From Candidatus Magnetomicrobium cryptolimnococcus (GTDB taxonomy: Bacteria; Nitrospirota; Thermodesulfovibrionia; Thermodesulfovibrionales; Magnetobacteriaceae): a stretch of DNA of 64,000 nucleotides. The notes under the pieces are model-generated. The model saw only the letters and a program-made list of their open reading frames with translations. It made no database searches and was not told the DNA's origin. Below are positions 7,637 through 15,776 of the stretch, piece after piece (the stretch's first letter is position 1; the number at the start of each line of letters is the position of its first letter). The stretch lies in the NCBI GenBank assembly GCA_018606805.1, contig JAGYWI010000006.1, forward strand, positions 1 to 64,000, given 5' to 3'. A program made the position numbers and the translations under genes.

Positions 7637-7930
7637 GTAATAGTTCACCCCACCGTCTCGTCATTGAGGCTTTATTGCGAGAAGCAATAACACTAAGTAA
7701 TGCCGCTTTTTTATGGAGAGAGATTGCTTCGCTGCGCTCGCAATGGGGCAGTGTCGCAATTAAGATTCAACAAAATAATTTTCAACATCCCTCCACTTTG
7801 CACCAATATGGAACGTTATTTAAGAATAACGTACATTATTTGTCTGATTTATGAATATTTCCCTCCACTTTGAGTGCCAACCTTTAATTGCGACATAGCC
7901 TCAATGACAACGTGTGGGCTGAACTATTAC
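7637..7930. repeat. Second long palindromic element
   Basis: The outer arms GTAATAGTTCACCCCAC (7637-7653) and the inverse of GTAATAGTTCAGCCCAC (to 7930) enclose GTCATTGAGGCT at about 7660 and its inverse AGCCTCAATGAC ending at 7908. Together they form terminal inverted repeats of roughly 40 bp. The inner motif is shared with the element at 5738-6036. Direct repeats of TCCCTCCACTTTG occur inside (about 7790 and 7860). An open frame over 7621-7854 lies within the element and is not credible as a gene. Confidence 0.55.
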
Positions 7931-7982
7931 TTTTTATCATACTCATCCAGAAATAATGCTTTTGGGATTCAAGGGTGTGAAG

Positions 7983-8304
7983 GCAGCGCCCTCATTGTGT
8001 ATTTGTTTCCTTATTATTTTTAATGATGCTTTGCAACGGATGTTGGCTAAAATTTTGTATGAATTTTAAAATAATATATATAAATCAATGCTTTATACCA
8101 TTTTTTATGATTTTAGGTAGACACTATGACTTGACTTTTTGAATATCTTTTTTGTAACCTATTCTTACGGTAAGTGTCTAATTAGTAAGGATAATTTCAA
8201 TGTAGACACTACTATTTTTAAAAAATGATTAAAAATAAAGGGGTTGTCTGGTCTTTTTTTTAAATTTAGCCAACGTCCGTTGCAAACCTAATTTGTTTTG
8301 GTAT
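7983..8304 (+). repeat. Dispersed repeat interrupted by MITE copy 2
   Basis: The left part (GGCAGCGCCCTCATTGTG then ATTTGTTTCCTTATTAT) and the right part (CCTAATTTGTTTTGGTAT) are contiguous in the uninterrupted relative at 34104-34170. Here they are separated by the 243-bp MITE. The 34-kb copy therefore shows the empty insertion site. Related inverted copies lie at 48095-48136 and 49098-49150. Confidence 0.65.
8037..8279 (+). mobile_element. MITE copy 2 (243 bp) with 6-bp target duplication
   Basis: Nearly identical to the copy at 6109-6352; the visible difference is one missing base in the middle (AACCTATTC against AACCGTATTC). The termini are CGGATGTTGGCTAAA and its inverse. The direct repeat TTGCAA flanks it on both sides (8031-8036 and 8280-8285). 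Near identity suggests recent movement or copying. Confidence 0.88.
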
Positions 8305-8324
8305 AATTATACAAAAAAAACTGA

Positions 8325-8346
8325 GGGCGAACACACAGGTTCGCCC
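8325..8346. repeat. REP-like hairpin GGGCGAAC/GTTCGCCC
   Basis: Perfect 8-bp arms with a 6-nt loop, followed by CCTAC. The same hairpin, with variable loop, occurs at 42046-42070, and a related form (GGGCAGAC/GTCTGCCC) at 23226-23247. Part of a family at least three copies strong in this window. The flanking stretch 8347-8532 holds nothing recognisable. Confidence 0.6.
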
Positions 8347-8532
8347 CTACAAAGGATACGCATAGATTAAGACCTGTGTAAGTTTAATCAACAGATGTGC
8401 ACTTAAGGTGTCCCGCTTTCATAAATACAAGTAAAAATAGCAATTAACTTTAGTTGACCTACAAGCTATGCTTACCTTTGAACACAAATCGGTATAATGT
8501 AGTAAAAGGTAAGGGAAATAACTCCGCAGGTT

Positions 8533-8624
8533 GCAGGACAAAAGTTTTAGGAAAGGGGGTGCGGGGTTGGGGAGTGCGCCTACGCACCTTTTGCCTAAAA
8601 GGGTTTTCCCCCACATCCTCTATC
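8533..8624 (-). repeat. Gene-3'-end repeat, proS copy
   Basis: On the minus strand the element reads GATAG, GGGGGAAAACCCTTTTAGGC, a GC-rich middle, then CCCCCTTTCCTAAAACTTTTG. It begins at the proS stop codon. Copies in the same sense orientation follow the thioesterase gene (22827), pgk (34180-34245) and the GGDEF-EAL gene (48162). GGGGAAAACCC can pair with flanking runs to form terminator-like hairpins. Confidence 0.6.
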
Positions 8625-10311
8625 TTTTTTTTTCTATATAGTCGTTTTTAATTATTTTTAGTGTATCATCTACACTAACCTTTGTTATCTCTTTAGTTTT
8701 TCTATTTTTGATTTCCACATGGTTTTCTTTAAGACTTTTTGCACCGAGCACCAATTGGTAGGGTATACCGATTAAATCTGCATCTTTAAATTTTACGCCT
8801 GGTCTTTCATTTCTATCATCCACTAATGTATCAATACTGTTGTCATTAAATTGTTTATACAGTTGTTCACATACCTCCATGGTTTGTTTGTCTGCAATAT
8901 TTAATGGTAATAGGTGTACGGTAAAGGGAGCTATGCTAACAGGCCATATAATGCCGTGTTCATCGTGGTTTTGTTCTATGGCAGCGGCAGCAACTCTAGC
9001 TGGTCCGATACCATAGCTACCCATAACGATAGGTTTTTCCTCGCCTTTACTGTTTAAGTATACGGCTTTAAGTGGTTCTGTGTACTTTGTCCCAAGTTGA
9101 AATATATTACCTATTTCAATAACCTTTTCCACTCTTATAGGGGTTTGACAGTTGTGGCATTTTTCGTTATCTTTAGCAACGTGTATGTCGTGCCATAGGG
9201 CATGGAAGTGTACATTTGGTTTTATGCCTTTTGCGTGGTAGTCTTTTTTATTAGCACCGCTTATGTATACGCCTGTGCTTAGGGCAGGGTCTGCTATTAT
9301 TTTAATTTTATGCCCCATTGGACCTATAAAGCCTGCTTCAACTCCTAAAATGTTAGTAATTTCTTCCATTTTAGCAGGTCTGAAATTACCAATTAAATGA
9401 GTAAGCTTTTTTTCATGGAGTGTGTGATCGCCTCTAACTAAGGCTAACACTGGTTCTTCGTTTGAAATCACTAAGAGACTTTTTATGAAATACTCTGGTG
9501 GAAAATTTAAAAACTTAGATACCTCATCAACGGTTTTTTTATTTGGTGTACTTATTTCTTTAAAGTCCATGTCTTCATACTGGGGGATTTCAGGTAGTGT
9601 TTTTGCAAGCTCTACATTAGCAGCATAGCCGCAATTAGGGCAGATGGCAACTTCGTCTTCCCCAGCAGGGCTTGGCGCCATAAATTCGTGGGAAACGCTG
9701 CCGCCCATCATGCCTGTGTCGGATTCCACTTGATAAAAAGTCAAGCCACACCTCTTAAAGATTTTATGATAAGCCTCTGCGTGCTTTGCGTATGATAGAA
9801 CTAGTGCTTCGTTATCAACATCGAAGCTATAACTATCCTTCATAATAAACTCTCTGGTTCTAAGTATACCGCTTTTTGGTCTTGCCTCATCCCTGAGTTT
9901 GGTTTGAATCTGGTACCATGACTGAGGCATATCCCTGTAAGAGCGTATTTCTCTTGCAGCCAGCCACGCCATGATTTCCTCATGTGTCATCGCCAGACAC
10001 ATGTCGCGCTTTGTCCTATCTTTTAGACGAAACATCTCATCACCGATAGCGTGCCATCTGCCTGTTTTTTGCCATACCTCTGCTGGGTGCAGTACTGGCA
10101 TTGATAGTTCCTGAGCCTCTATGGCGTTCATTTCTTGCCGAATTATATTATTAATCTTATTTATCACTCTCCATGCAAGTGGCAGGTAGATGTAAAGACC
10201 TGTAGCTAGTTGTCTAATGTATCCGGCACGAAGCATTAATTGGTGGCTAATGGCTTCAGCATCTGAGGGGACTTCTTTTAGGGTTGGTATTAATGTTTTA
10301 GAATAATACAT
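8620..10311 (-). CDS. proS: Prolyl-tRNA synthetase
   Basis: A 563-aa class II synthetase that charges tRNA-Pro. It has the bacterial architecture: catalytic motifs 1-3 in the first part (motif 2 region FRLKDRTKRDMCLAMTHEEI; LRDEARPKSGILRTREFIMKD), an editing (INS/YbaK-like) insertion around residues 230-380, and motif 3 GSYGIGPARV followed by the anticodon-binding domain (HLLPLN...DDRNERPGVKFKDADLIGIP). Length and insertion match the E. coli-type enzyme, which clears Ala-tRNA-Pro. The gene stands alone, facing a divergent psd gene. The 3' end runs directly into a dispersed repeat. Confidence 0.96.
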   Translation of the reverse strand: MYYSKTLIPTLKEVPSDAEAISHQLMLRAGYIRQLATGLYIYLPLAWRVINKINNIIRQEMNAIEAQELSMPVLHPAEVWQKTGRWHAIGDEMFRLKDRTKRDMCLAMTHEEIMAWLAAREIRSYRDMPQSWYQIQTKLRDEARPKSGILRTREFIMKDSYSFDVDNEALVLSYAKHAEAYHKIFKRCGLTFYQVESDTGMMGGSVSHEFMAPSPAGEDEVAICPNCGYAANVELAKTLPEIPQYEDMDFKEISTPNKKTVDEVSKFLNFPPEYFIKSLLVISNEEPVLALVRGDHTLHEKKLTHLIGNFRPAKMEEITNILGVEAGFIGPMGHKIKIIADPALSTGVYISGANKKDYHAKGIKPNVHFHALWHDIHVAKDNEKCHNCQTPIRVEKVIEIGNIFQLGTKYTEPLKAVYLNSKGEEKPIVMGSYGIGPARVAAAAIEQNHDEHGIIWPVSIAPFTVHLLPLNIADKQTMEVCEQLYKQFNDNSIDTLVDDRNERPGVKFKDADLIGIPYQLVLGAKSLKENHVEIKNRKTKEITKVSVDDTLKIIKNDYIEKKR

Positions 10312-10422
10312 AGATACACCTCACTTATTGTAATATTTTTAAAAATCAATTGGCTTTTGATGAGTATTATATAATATAATAAAAGACTAAAATATTATTT
10401 TTTCGTAAGTGGGGGGATATAT

Positions 10423-11061
10423 ATGCCTGGATTTGCTCCTGAAGGCTATCCGTTTATAGGTGGTGCTTTTATTCTTTTTACAATAGTTCTATATTTTACT
10501 GGTAATGTTTTTTATAATGCTGTACCTTTTACAGTGTTTTTGTTTATGTTGTATTTTTTTAGGGACCCAGATAGAGACATCCCGCCTGATGAGTTTGCAA
10601 TAGTAAGCCCGGCTGATGGTAAGATTTTGGCGATAACTGAGGTGTTTGAGGACACTTTTTTAAAAGAACAGGTAAGAAAGATAAGTATATTTATGTCTCC
10701 ATTAAATGTGCATGTAAATAGGGCGCCTTTGGCTGGCAAGGTAAAAACAGTAGTGCACAAAGCGGGGAGTTTTAAGAAGGCTTTTTTGGAGGAGGCATCC
10801 ATAAAGAATGAAAACATTTCGATGGTTATTGAAACTAAGATAGGTAATATACTTGTAAGGCAGGTAGCTGGGGCTTTGGCACGGAGGGCTGTTTGTAGGG
10901 TAAGCCCCGGTGATTTGTTAGAAAGAGGCCAGCGGTATGGAATCATCAAATTTAGCTCAAGGGTAGACCTTTATTTACCTTTAAACGTGGACGTGGTGGT
11001 TAGAAAGGATATGAAGGTTTTGGCAGGGGAAACTATAATAGCGAGGTTTGACAAAAAATAG
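10423..11061 (+). CDS. psd: Phosphatidylserine decarboxylase, short type
   Basis: 212 aa, matching the short Psd family that makes phosphatidylethanolamine at the inner membrane. Two N-terminal membrane segments (to about residue 45) precede the catalytic part: FRDPDR..P, VSPADGKI, MSPLNVHVNRAP and GLLERG-type RYGIIKF. The family's self-cleavage site is normally Gly-Ser in FGSRVD; here it reads Phe-Ser-Ser-Arg-Val-Asp (Ser178-Ser179). The pyruvoyl-forming Ser is kept, but the preceding Gly is replaced. GGGGGG before the ATG supports the start. pssA follows 14 bp downstream and makes its substrate. Confidence 0.88.
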   Translation: MPGFAPEGYPFIGGAFILFTIVLYFTGNVFYNAVPFTVFLFMLYFFRDPDRDIPPDEFAIVSPADGKILAITEVFEDTFLKEQVRKISIFMSPLNVHVNRAPLAGKVKTVVHKAGSFKKAFLEEASIKNENISMVIETKIGNILVRQVAGALARRAVCRVSPGDLLERGQRYGIIKFSSRVDLYLPLNVDVVVRKDMKVLAGETIIARFDKK

Positions 11062-11075
11062 TAGGGGATAGCGGT

Positions 11076-11876
11076 ATGAAAAGGGGCGTTTATTTATTAC
11101 CAAATGGATTGACGTTAGGGGGGATGTTTTTTGGTTTTTACTCTATAATTGCATCAATAAACGGCAGTTATACGGTAGCAGCATGGTCTATACTGATAGC
11201 AACGGTGTTTGATGGTCTTGATGGTTGGGTTGCAAGGCTTACGAATACGTCAACGCGATTTGGCATAGAGCTTGACTCGTTGTCTGACCTTGTAGCTTTT
11301 GGTGTTGCACCGGCAGTTATGGTATTTAATTGGGCGTTTGCACCTTTTGGAAGAGTAGGGTGGGTTGTTGCATTTTTATATGTAAGTTGTGGGGCTTTGC
11401 GGCTTGCACGTTATAATGTACAGATGGTTTCAACTGAAAAGAAATATTTTACAGGGATGCCTATTCCGGGGGCTGCTATGGTGCTTTGTAGTGTGGTGAT
11501 TTTTTATCATAACACATGGCAGGTGCCGCCCGGTAAGAGCGTTTTGTTGTTGATTTTAACAGTTGTGCTGGCAGCGCTTATGATAAGTACGCTGCGGTTT
11601 CATGGGTTTAAAGAGCTTGACTTAACGAAAAGAAAGCCCTTTGTGCTTTTAGTTCTATTGGTAATTTTTGTAATGTTAGTGGTGGTGCATCCGCCTTATA
11701 TGATTTTTGGATTTGCCATGATATATTTAACATGGGGAATTATTGAAAATATGTATACTTTTTATAGAAGAAAAAGAAGGGATAACAATTTACCCCCTTT
11801 AAGTGGGGGGGGTAATGATGAATTTAATAAAGATGAACCTAATAAAACCGAACAGGTAAAAGGTACGGACACATGA
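11076..11876 (+). CDS. pssA: CDP-diacylglycerol-serine O-phosphatidyltransferase
   Basis: A 266-aa membrane enzyme that joins CDP-diacylglycerol and serine to give phosphatidylserine, the substrate of the adjacent decarboxylase. The CDP-alcohol phosphotransferase signature DGWVAR-x8-GxxxDxxxD is complete (DGWVARLTNTSTRFGIELD, then SLSD). Around seven hydrophobic helices follow, then a polar tail rich in Asn, Glu and Lys. It is 14 bp after psd and 44 bp before leuA, in one transcription direction. This psd-pssA-leuA order is seen in several bacterial phyla. Confidence 0.93.
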   Translation: MKRGVYLLPNGLTLGGMFFGFYSIIASINGSYTVAAWSILIATVFDGLDGWVARLTNTSTRFGIELDSLSDLVAFGVAPAVMVFNWAFAPFGRVGWVVAFLYVSCGALRLARYNVQMVSTEKKYFTGMPIPGAAMVLCSVVIFYHNTWQVPPGKSVLLLILTVVLAALMISTLRFHGFKELDLTKRKPFVLLVLLVIFVMLVVVHPPYMIFGFAMIYLTWGIIENMYTFYRRKRRDNNLPPLSGGGNDEFNKDEPNKTEQVKGTDT

Positions 11877-11920
11877 ATATATAAATTAAAAAGAAAGATA
11901 AAATGGAGTTAAATAGATAA

Positions 11921-13450
11921 ATGAAGATTATTAGAATCTTTGATACAACGCTAAGGGATGGTGAACAATCCCCAGGCGCTACTATGAGTGTGGAGGAAAA
12001 GGTTCAAATAGCAAAACAGCTTGCTAAATTGAATGTGGATATAATAGAGGCTGGTTTTCCGATAGCTTCGCAAGGGGATTTTGAAGCAGTTAAGCGGATA
12101 GCAGAAGAGGTACGGGGGATTTCAGTTTGTGGATTGTCAAGGGCTGTTTATGGTGATATTGATAGGGTGGGGGAAGCTATAAAAAATACTGATAGAGGGA
12201 TTATTCATATATTTCTTGCTACTTCAGATATACACCTAAAGCATAAGCTTAAAATAGATAGAGCTGCAGCGCTTGATACGGCTATACAGTCGGTTAAGTA
12301 TGCAAGAAAATATACCGATACGATTGAGTTTACGGCTGAGGATGCAACCCGCTCGGATTGGGACTATCTGTGTAAAGTTACGGAGGCAGTTATTGACGCT
12401 GGGGCTTCGACTGTGAATATGCCGGATACGGTTGGTTATACCGTTCCCTTTGAATACGGTGAGCTTATTGAGTATTTGATGAATAAGGTGCCAAACATTG
12501 ATAAAGCCGTTATTTCAGTGCATTGCCACAATGACCTTGGGCTTGCTGTAGCCAACTCGCTCTCTGCTGTGTTGAAGGGGGCAGGACAAGTGGAGTGTAC
12601 TATTAATGGAATTGGTGAGCGTGCCGGTAATGCCTCGTTGGAGGAAATTGTTATGGCTATAAAGACGCGCCAGAAATACTTTAGCGTTGATACCAAGGTA
12701 AATACTCGTGAAATCTATAGAACGAGCCGTTTGGTTTCAAAAATAACAGGTATGAGGGTGCAGCCCAATAAGGCAATAGTTGGGGATAATGCCTTTGCAC
12801 ATGAGGCAGGTATTCATCAAGATGGTATTCTAAAGGAGCGTTCCACTTATGAGATATTGAAGCCAGAGGAGGTTGGTATACCGCAGAGTAAACTTGTACT
12901 GGGTAAGCATTCAGGAAGGCACGCCTTTAAAGAGCGTCTAAAGGAGCTTGGATACGAGTTTTCAGATGATGAGGATTTCAATAAGGCCTTTGATAAATTT
13001 AAGGAGCTTGCCGATCAGAAGAAGTCTGTTTTTGATGAGGATATTGAAACTATTCTAACAGGCTATATTATAGATTCTTGTGATACATATTGTTTGAAGA
13101 GTATGCACGTTATTTGTGGTACGCAACAAAAACATGTTGCGCGTGTGGCTATTACAGTACGCGGTGAGGAAAAGGAATTTGAAAGTTATGGAGATGGGCC
13201 GGTTGATTCTACATATAATGCAATTGTAAAACTCACGGGCACTGACAGCACACTAAAAAAATACGAGGTGAAAAGTATCACAGGCGGTACTGATGCCTTG
13301 GGTGAGGTGGTTGTAACATTGGAAAAAAATGGTCGGGTTGTCAATGGTACTGGTTCGGATACGGATATAATCGTGGCATCTGCAAAGGCGTATATTAATG
13401 CCCTTAATAAGCTTGAAGAAAGAAAACGGATAGCGCAAAGAGGGATTTAA
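11921..13450 (+). CDS. leuA: 2-isopropylmalate synthase
   Basis: A 509-aa first enzyme of leucine synthesis (acetyl-CoA + 2-oxoisovalerate). The N-terminal TIM barrel carries FDTTLRDGEQSPGATM and the metal-binding HCHNDLGLAVAN; residues about 270-370 hold the linker with HEAGIHQDG and GKHSGRHAF. The last 130 residues form the LeuA dimerisation/leucine-feedback domain. Length fits the bacterial LeuA1 type; homocitrate or citramalate synthases are the main alternatives, but the pattern favours LeuA. An intrinsic terminator follows. Confidence 0.93.
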   Translation: MKIIRIFDTTLRDGEQSPGATMSVEEKVQIAKQLAKLNVDIIEAGFPIASQGDFEAVKRIAEEVRGISVCGLSRAVYGDIDRVGEAIKNTDRGIIHIFLATSDIHLKHKLKIDRAAALDTAIQSVKYARKYTDTIEFTAEDATRSDWDYLCKVTEAVIDAGASTVNMPDTVGYTVPFEYGELIEYLMNKVPNIDKAVISVHCHNDLGLAVANSLSAVLKGAGQVECTINGIGERAGNASLEEIVMAIKTRQKYFSVDTKVNTREIYRTSRLVSKITGMRVQPNKAIVGDNAFAHEAGIHQDGILKERSTYEILKPEEVGIPQSKLVLGKHSGRHAFKERLKELGYEFSDDEDFNKAFDKFKELADQKKSVFDEDIETILTGYIIDSCDTYCLKSMHVICGTQQKHVARVAITVRGEEKEFESYGDGPVDSTYNAIVKLTGTDSTLKKYEVKSITGGTDALGEVVVTLEKNGRVVNGTGSDTDIIVASAKAYINALNKLEERKRIAQRGI

Positions 13451-13453
13451 AAC

Positions 13454-13493
13454 AAAAAAAGAGGGAGAAATCATAAATTCTTCCTCTTTTTTT
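13454..13493 (+). terminator. Terminator between leuA and the GT9 gene
   Basis: A-rich arm AAAAAAAGAGGGAGAA (13454-13469) pairs with TTCTTCCTCTTTTTTT (13478-13493) across an 8-nt loop, with one mismatch. The A and T tracts make it potentially bidirectional. It ends 7 bp before the next start codon. Confidence 0.75.
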
Positions 13494-13500
13494 CCTAATA

Positions 13501-14634
13501 ATGGAAATAGTTAGAAATATTTTACTTATAAAATTAAGGCATCTGGGAGATGTTTTGCTTGTAACGCCCGTCATTGCTATCCTTAAAGAGAAGTATCCAG
13601 ATGCACAGATAACAGCTCTTGTAAATGCTGGCACTGAGGGTGTACTTAAGGGTAATCCTTTATTGGCCAAAGTGATTACCTATGATAGAAGGACAAAGGA
13701 ATTTTTCTTTGTCAAAAGGTATGCAAAAGAGTTGGGTTTTTTGTTGTCTTTGCGTCGTGGTTTCTATGATTTATCTATTGATTTTACAGGGGGAGATAGG
13801 GCTGCTTTGGCTTCTTTTATAAGTGGTGCAGCGTATAGGATTGGTAAGAAGATGCGGCACAAAGGGTTTTTTAAAAAACAAATACTCTACAATCAATGTG
13901 TTCAATTAAGTAATAGGCATGTGGTTTTGCAAAATATGGAGCTTTTAAAACCACTTGGTATTGCTGAAGAAGGTAGCCAGCCCATAAATTATGCTGTTAA
14001 TTTTTGTATACCTGAAGATGTTAAGGAAAAAATGAAGAGGGTATTATTTCCAAATACTGATAAGTTAATACACGTTCATCCGGTGTCCCGATGGTTTTTC
14101 AAATGCTGGAGGGATGATTATATGGCTGAGTGTATTAGTGCCCTAATATGTGAGGGTTACAAGGTGGTGGTAACCTCAGCACCTGATGAAAAGGAAATCA
14201 AGAGGGTAAACAGTATATTGTCTTTTGTAGAGAAGATAACGCCTCATTCATATAGAAATATGGTTATGCGCCTTGATGGTAAAACCAGTATAGAGGAGCT
14301 TTCGCAAATTTCATCAATGAGTATGCTATTTTTTGGTGTGGATTCAGCCCCTATGCACATAGCAGCAAGCGTTGGTACGCCGGTTTTAGCCTTATTTGGC
14401 CCATCTGGAGCATTTAACTGGGGACCTTGGGATAACGACGAACCCCCATTGGCGCAATATACGAAACGCAATGGTATTCAAATAAGTGGTAGGCATACCG
14501 TTATACAACGTAACTGGGACTGTGTACCTTGTGGGTGCGATGGATGTGATGGGTCAAAATTAAGTAAATGCTTATATGATATTACACCCGATGAGGTTCT
14601 CCCTATAATATTTGAAAAGCTAAGGGCATTATGA
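13501..14634 (+). CDS. Family 9 glycosyltransferase (heptosyltransferase-like, RfaQ type)
   Basis: 377 aa. The GT9 fold is shown by the N-terminal ILLIKLRHLGDVLLVTPVI and a C-terminal ADP-sugar site: FFGVDSAPMHIAASVGTPVLALFGPSG with the typical D-S-x-x-x-H. Such enzymes add heptose to the LPS inner core. The Cys-rich tail (CVPCGCDGCDGSKLSKCL) occurs in RfaQ-like members. The ATG lies 7 bp after a terminator and has no Shine-Dalgarno, so either a promoter overlaps the terminator or the start is used from a leaderless or read-through transcript. It overlaps the next GT9 gene by 4 bp (ATGA). Confidence 0.88.
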   Translation: MEIVRNILLIKLRHLGDVLLVTPVIAILKEKYPDAQITALVNAGTEGVLKGNPLLAKVITYDRRTKEFFFVKRYAKELGFLLSLRRGFYDLSIDFTGGDRAALASFISGAAYRIGKKMRHKGFFKKQILYNQCVQLSNRHVVLQNMELLKPLGIAEEGSQPINYAVNFCIPEDVKEKMKRVLFPNTDKLIHVHPVSRWFFKCWRDDYMAECISALICEGYKVVVTSAPDEKEIKRVNSILSFVEKITPHSYRNMVMRLDGKTSIEELSQISSMSMLFFGVDSAPMHIAASVGTPVLALFGPSGAFNWGPWDNDEPPLAQYTKRNGIQISGRHTVIQRNWDCVPCGCDGCDGSKLSKCLYDITPDEVLPIIFEKLRAL

Positions 14635-15776
14635 AACTTTTGCCAATAGAAGGTGCGATTTATCTAATTCTTAAAATTATACATAAAGTTAGCAGACAAA
14701 AGAAGGCCAACATGTCTTTGTCTGATATTAAAAATATTTTAATAATATCAAATACAGCCATAGGGGACACTCTATTTTCAACGCCTGCCATACGTGCCGT
14801 AAGGCAGTGTTTTAAGGATTCACGAATTATCGCTTGCTTTAGCGTAAAAAATATGGCACTTTTTACGAATAACCCACACGTAGATACCGTAATTACATAC
14901 TATGGTGGCTATAAGAGGTTTTTACGAACCATCCTTGCCTTAAGGGCGAAACATATTGATCTTGCCTTCATACTCCACGGCAACGAACCACAGGCAACGC
15001 CAATGGCATATTTAAGCGGTGCTAAGTATATCTTTAAAGTGCCTCGGACACAAAAATATGCATTCTTATTGACTAATCCTACGGATGGATTTGGTGATAA
15101 AAGTCCGTGGGAACACCACGCCATAGATGTTCGTCTTAAGACAGTGTCATTTGCTGGTTGTTTTGCTGATGATAAGAAAATGCAGCTCATTGTCGCAGCC
15201 GATGCTGTTCAATCTATAGAAGGTCGTTTGACCAAAATATATGGGGTAGTATATAGCAATATTGTTTTAATAGGGTTTCAGTGTGGGGCGGCAAATGAGT
15301 ATAAGATGTGGCCCAAAGGACGTTTTGAAGCCCTTGGTAGGCAACTTGTTTTGGCAAATCCAAACGTGCGTATTGTATTGATTGGCAGTGTACAGGAAAA
15401 GCAGTACTGTATGGACATCTGTAAAAATATAGGTACAGGTGCTGTATCCCTCGCTGGTGAGTTAATGCTTCCAGAGCTTGCCGCCATTATAAGTAAACTC
15501 CATTGTTTGGTAACAAACGATACCGGACCACTTCATATGGCTGTTGCCCTTGGTATAAAAACGGTATCGCTTTTTTGCCCAACAAACTCGTGGGGGGTTG
15601 GACCCATCTATGATCAACATCTCCACACCGTTATTTCTAAAAAAAGACCGTGCAACCCATGTGTTACTAAGAAATGTAAAGCTCCTTTTTGTATGGCATC
15701 AATTGATGTAGAAGAGGTATTTAGTGCGGTGATGGAGAAGGTTAAAAATAATTACATTTATGATAACTACTTATAA
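14631..15776 (+). CDS. Family 9 glycosyltransferase (heptosyltransferase-like), second copy
   Basis: 381 aa, translationally coupled to the preceding GT9 through an ATGA overlap. Residues about 34-55 carry NILIISNTAIGDTLFSTPAIRAV; the sugar-nucleotide site near residue 285 reads LVTNDTGPLHMAVALGIKTVSLF, the GT9 D-T-G-x-x-H motif. A Cys-rich C-terminus (CNPCVTKKCKAPFC) is present. It probably adds the next heptose of the LPS core. An N-terminal hydrophobic/basic leader of about 25 residues precedes the fold. Its 3' end overlaps the convergent anti-sigma gene by 10 bp. Confidence 0.87.
   Translation: MKLLPIEGAIYLILKIIHKVSRQKKANMSLSDIKNILIISNTAIGDTLFSTPAIRAVRQCFKDSRIIACFSVKNMALFTNNPHVDTVITYYGGYKRFLRTILALRAKHIDLAFILHGNEPQATPMAYLSGAKYIFKVPRTQKYAFLLTNPTDGFGDKSPWEHHAIDVRLKTVSFAGCFADDKKMQLIVAADAVQSIEGRLTKIYGVVYSNIVLIGFQCGAANEYKMWPKGRFEALGRQLVLANPNVRIVLIGSVQEKQYCMDICKNIGTGAVSLAGELMLPELAAIISKLHCLVTNDTGPLHMAVALGIKTVSLFCPTNSWGVGPIYDQHLHTVISKKRPCNPCVTKKCKAPFCMASIDVEEVFSAVMEKVKNNYIYDNYL

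Noticed and set aside
7621-7854. 77-codon open frame after the small beta-sandwich gene
   Set aside because: Lies within the palindromic element at 7637-7930 and has no protein-like pattern.
5507-8619. Reverse transcriptase or template repeat for the putative DGR
   Set aside because: No open frame with a reverse transcriptase motif and no second copy of the variable region was found here or elsewhere in the window.
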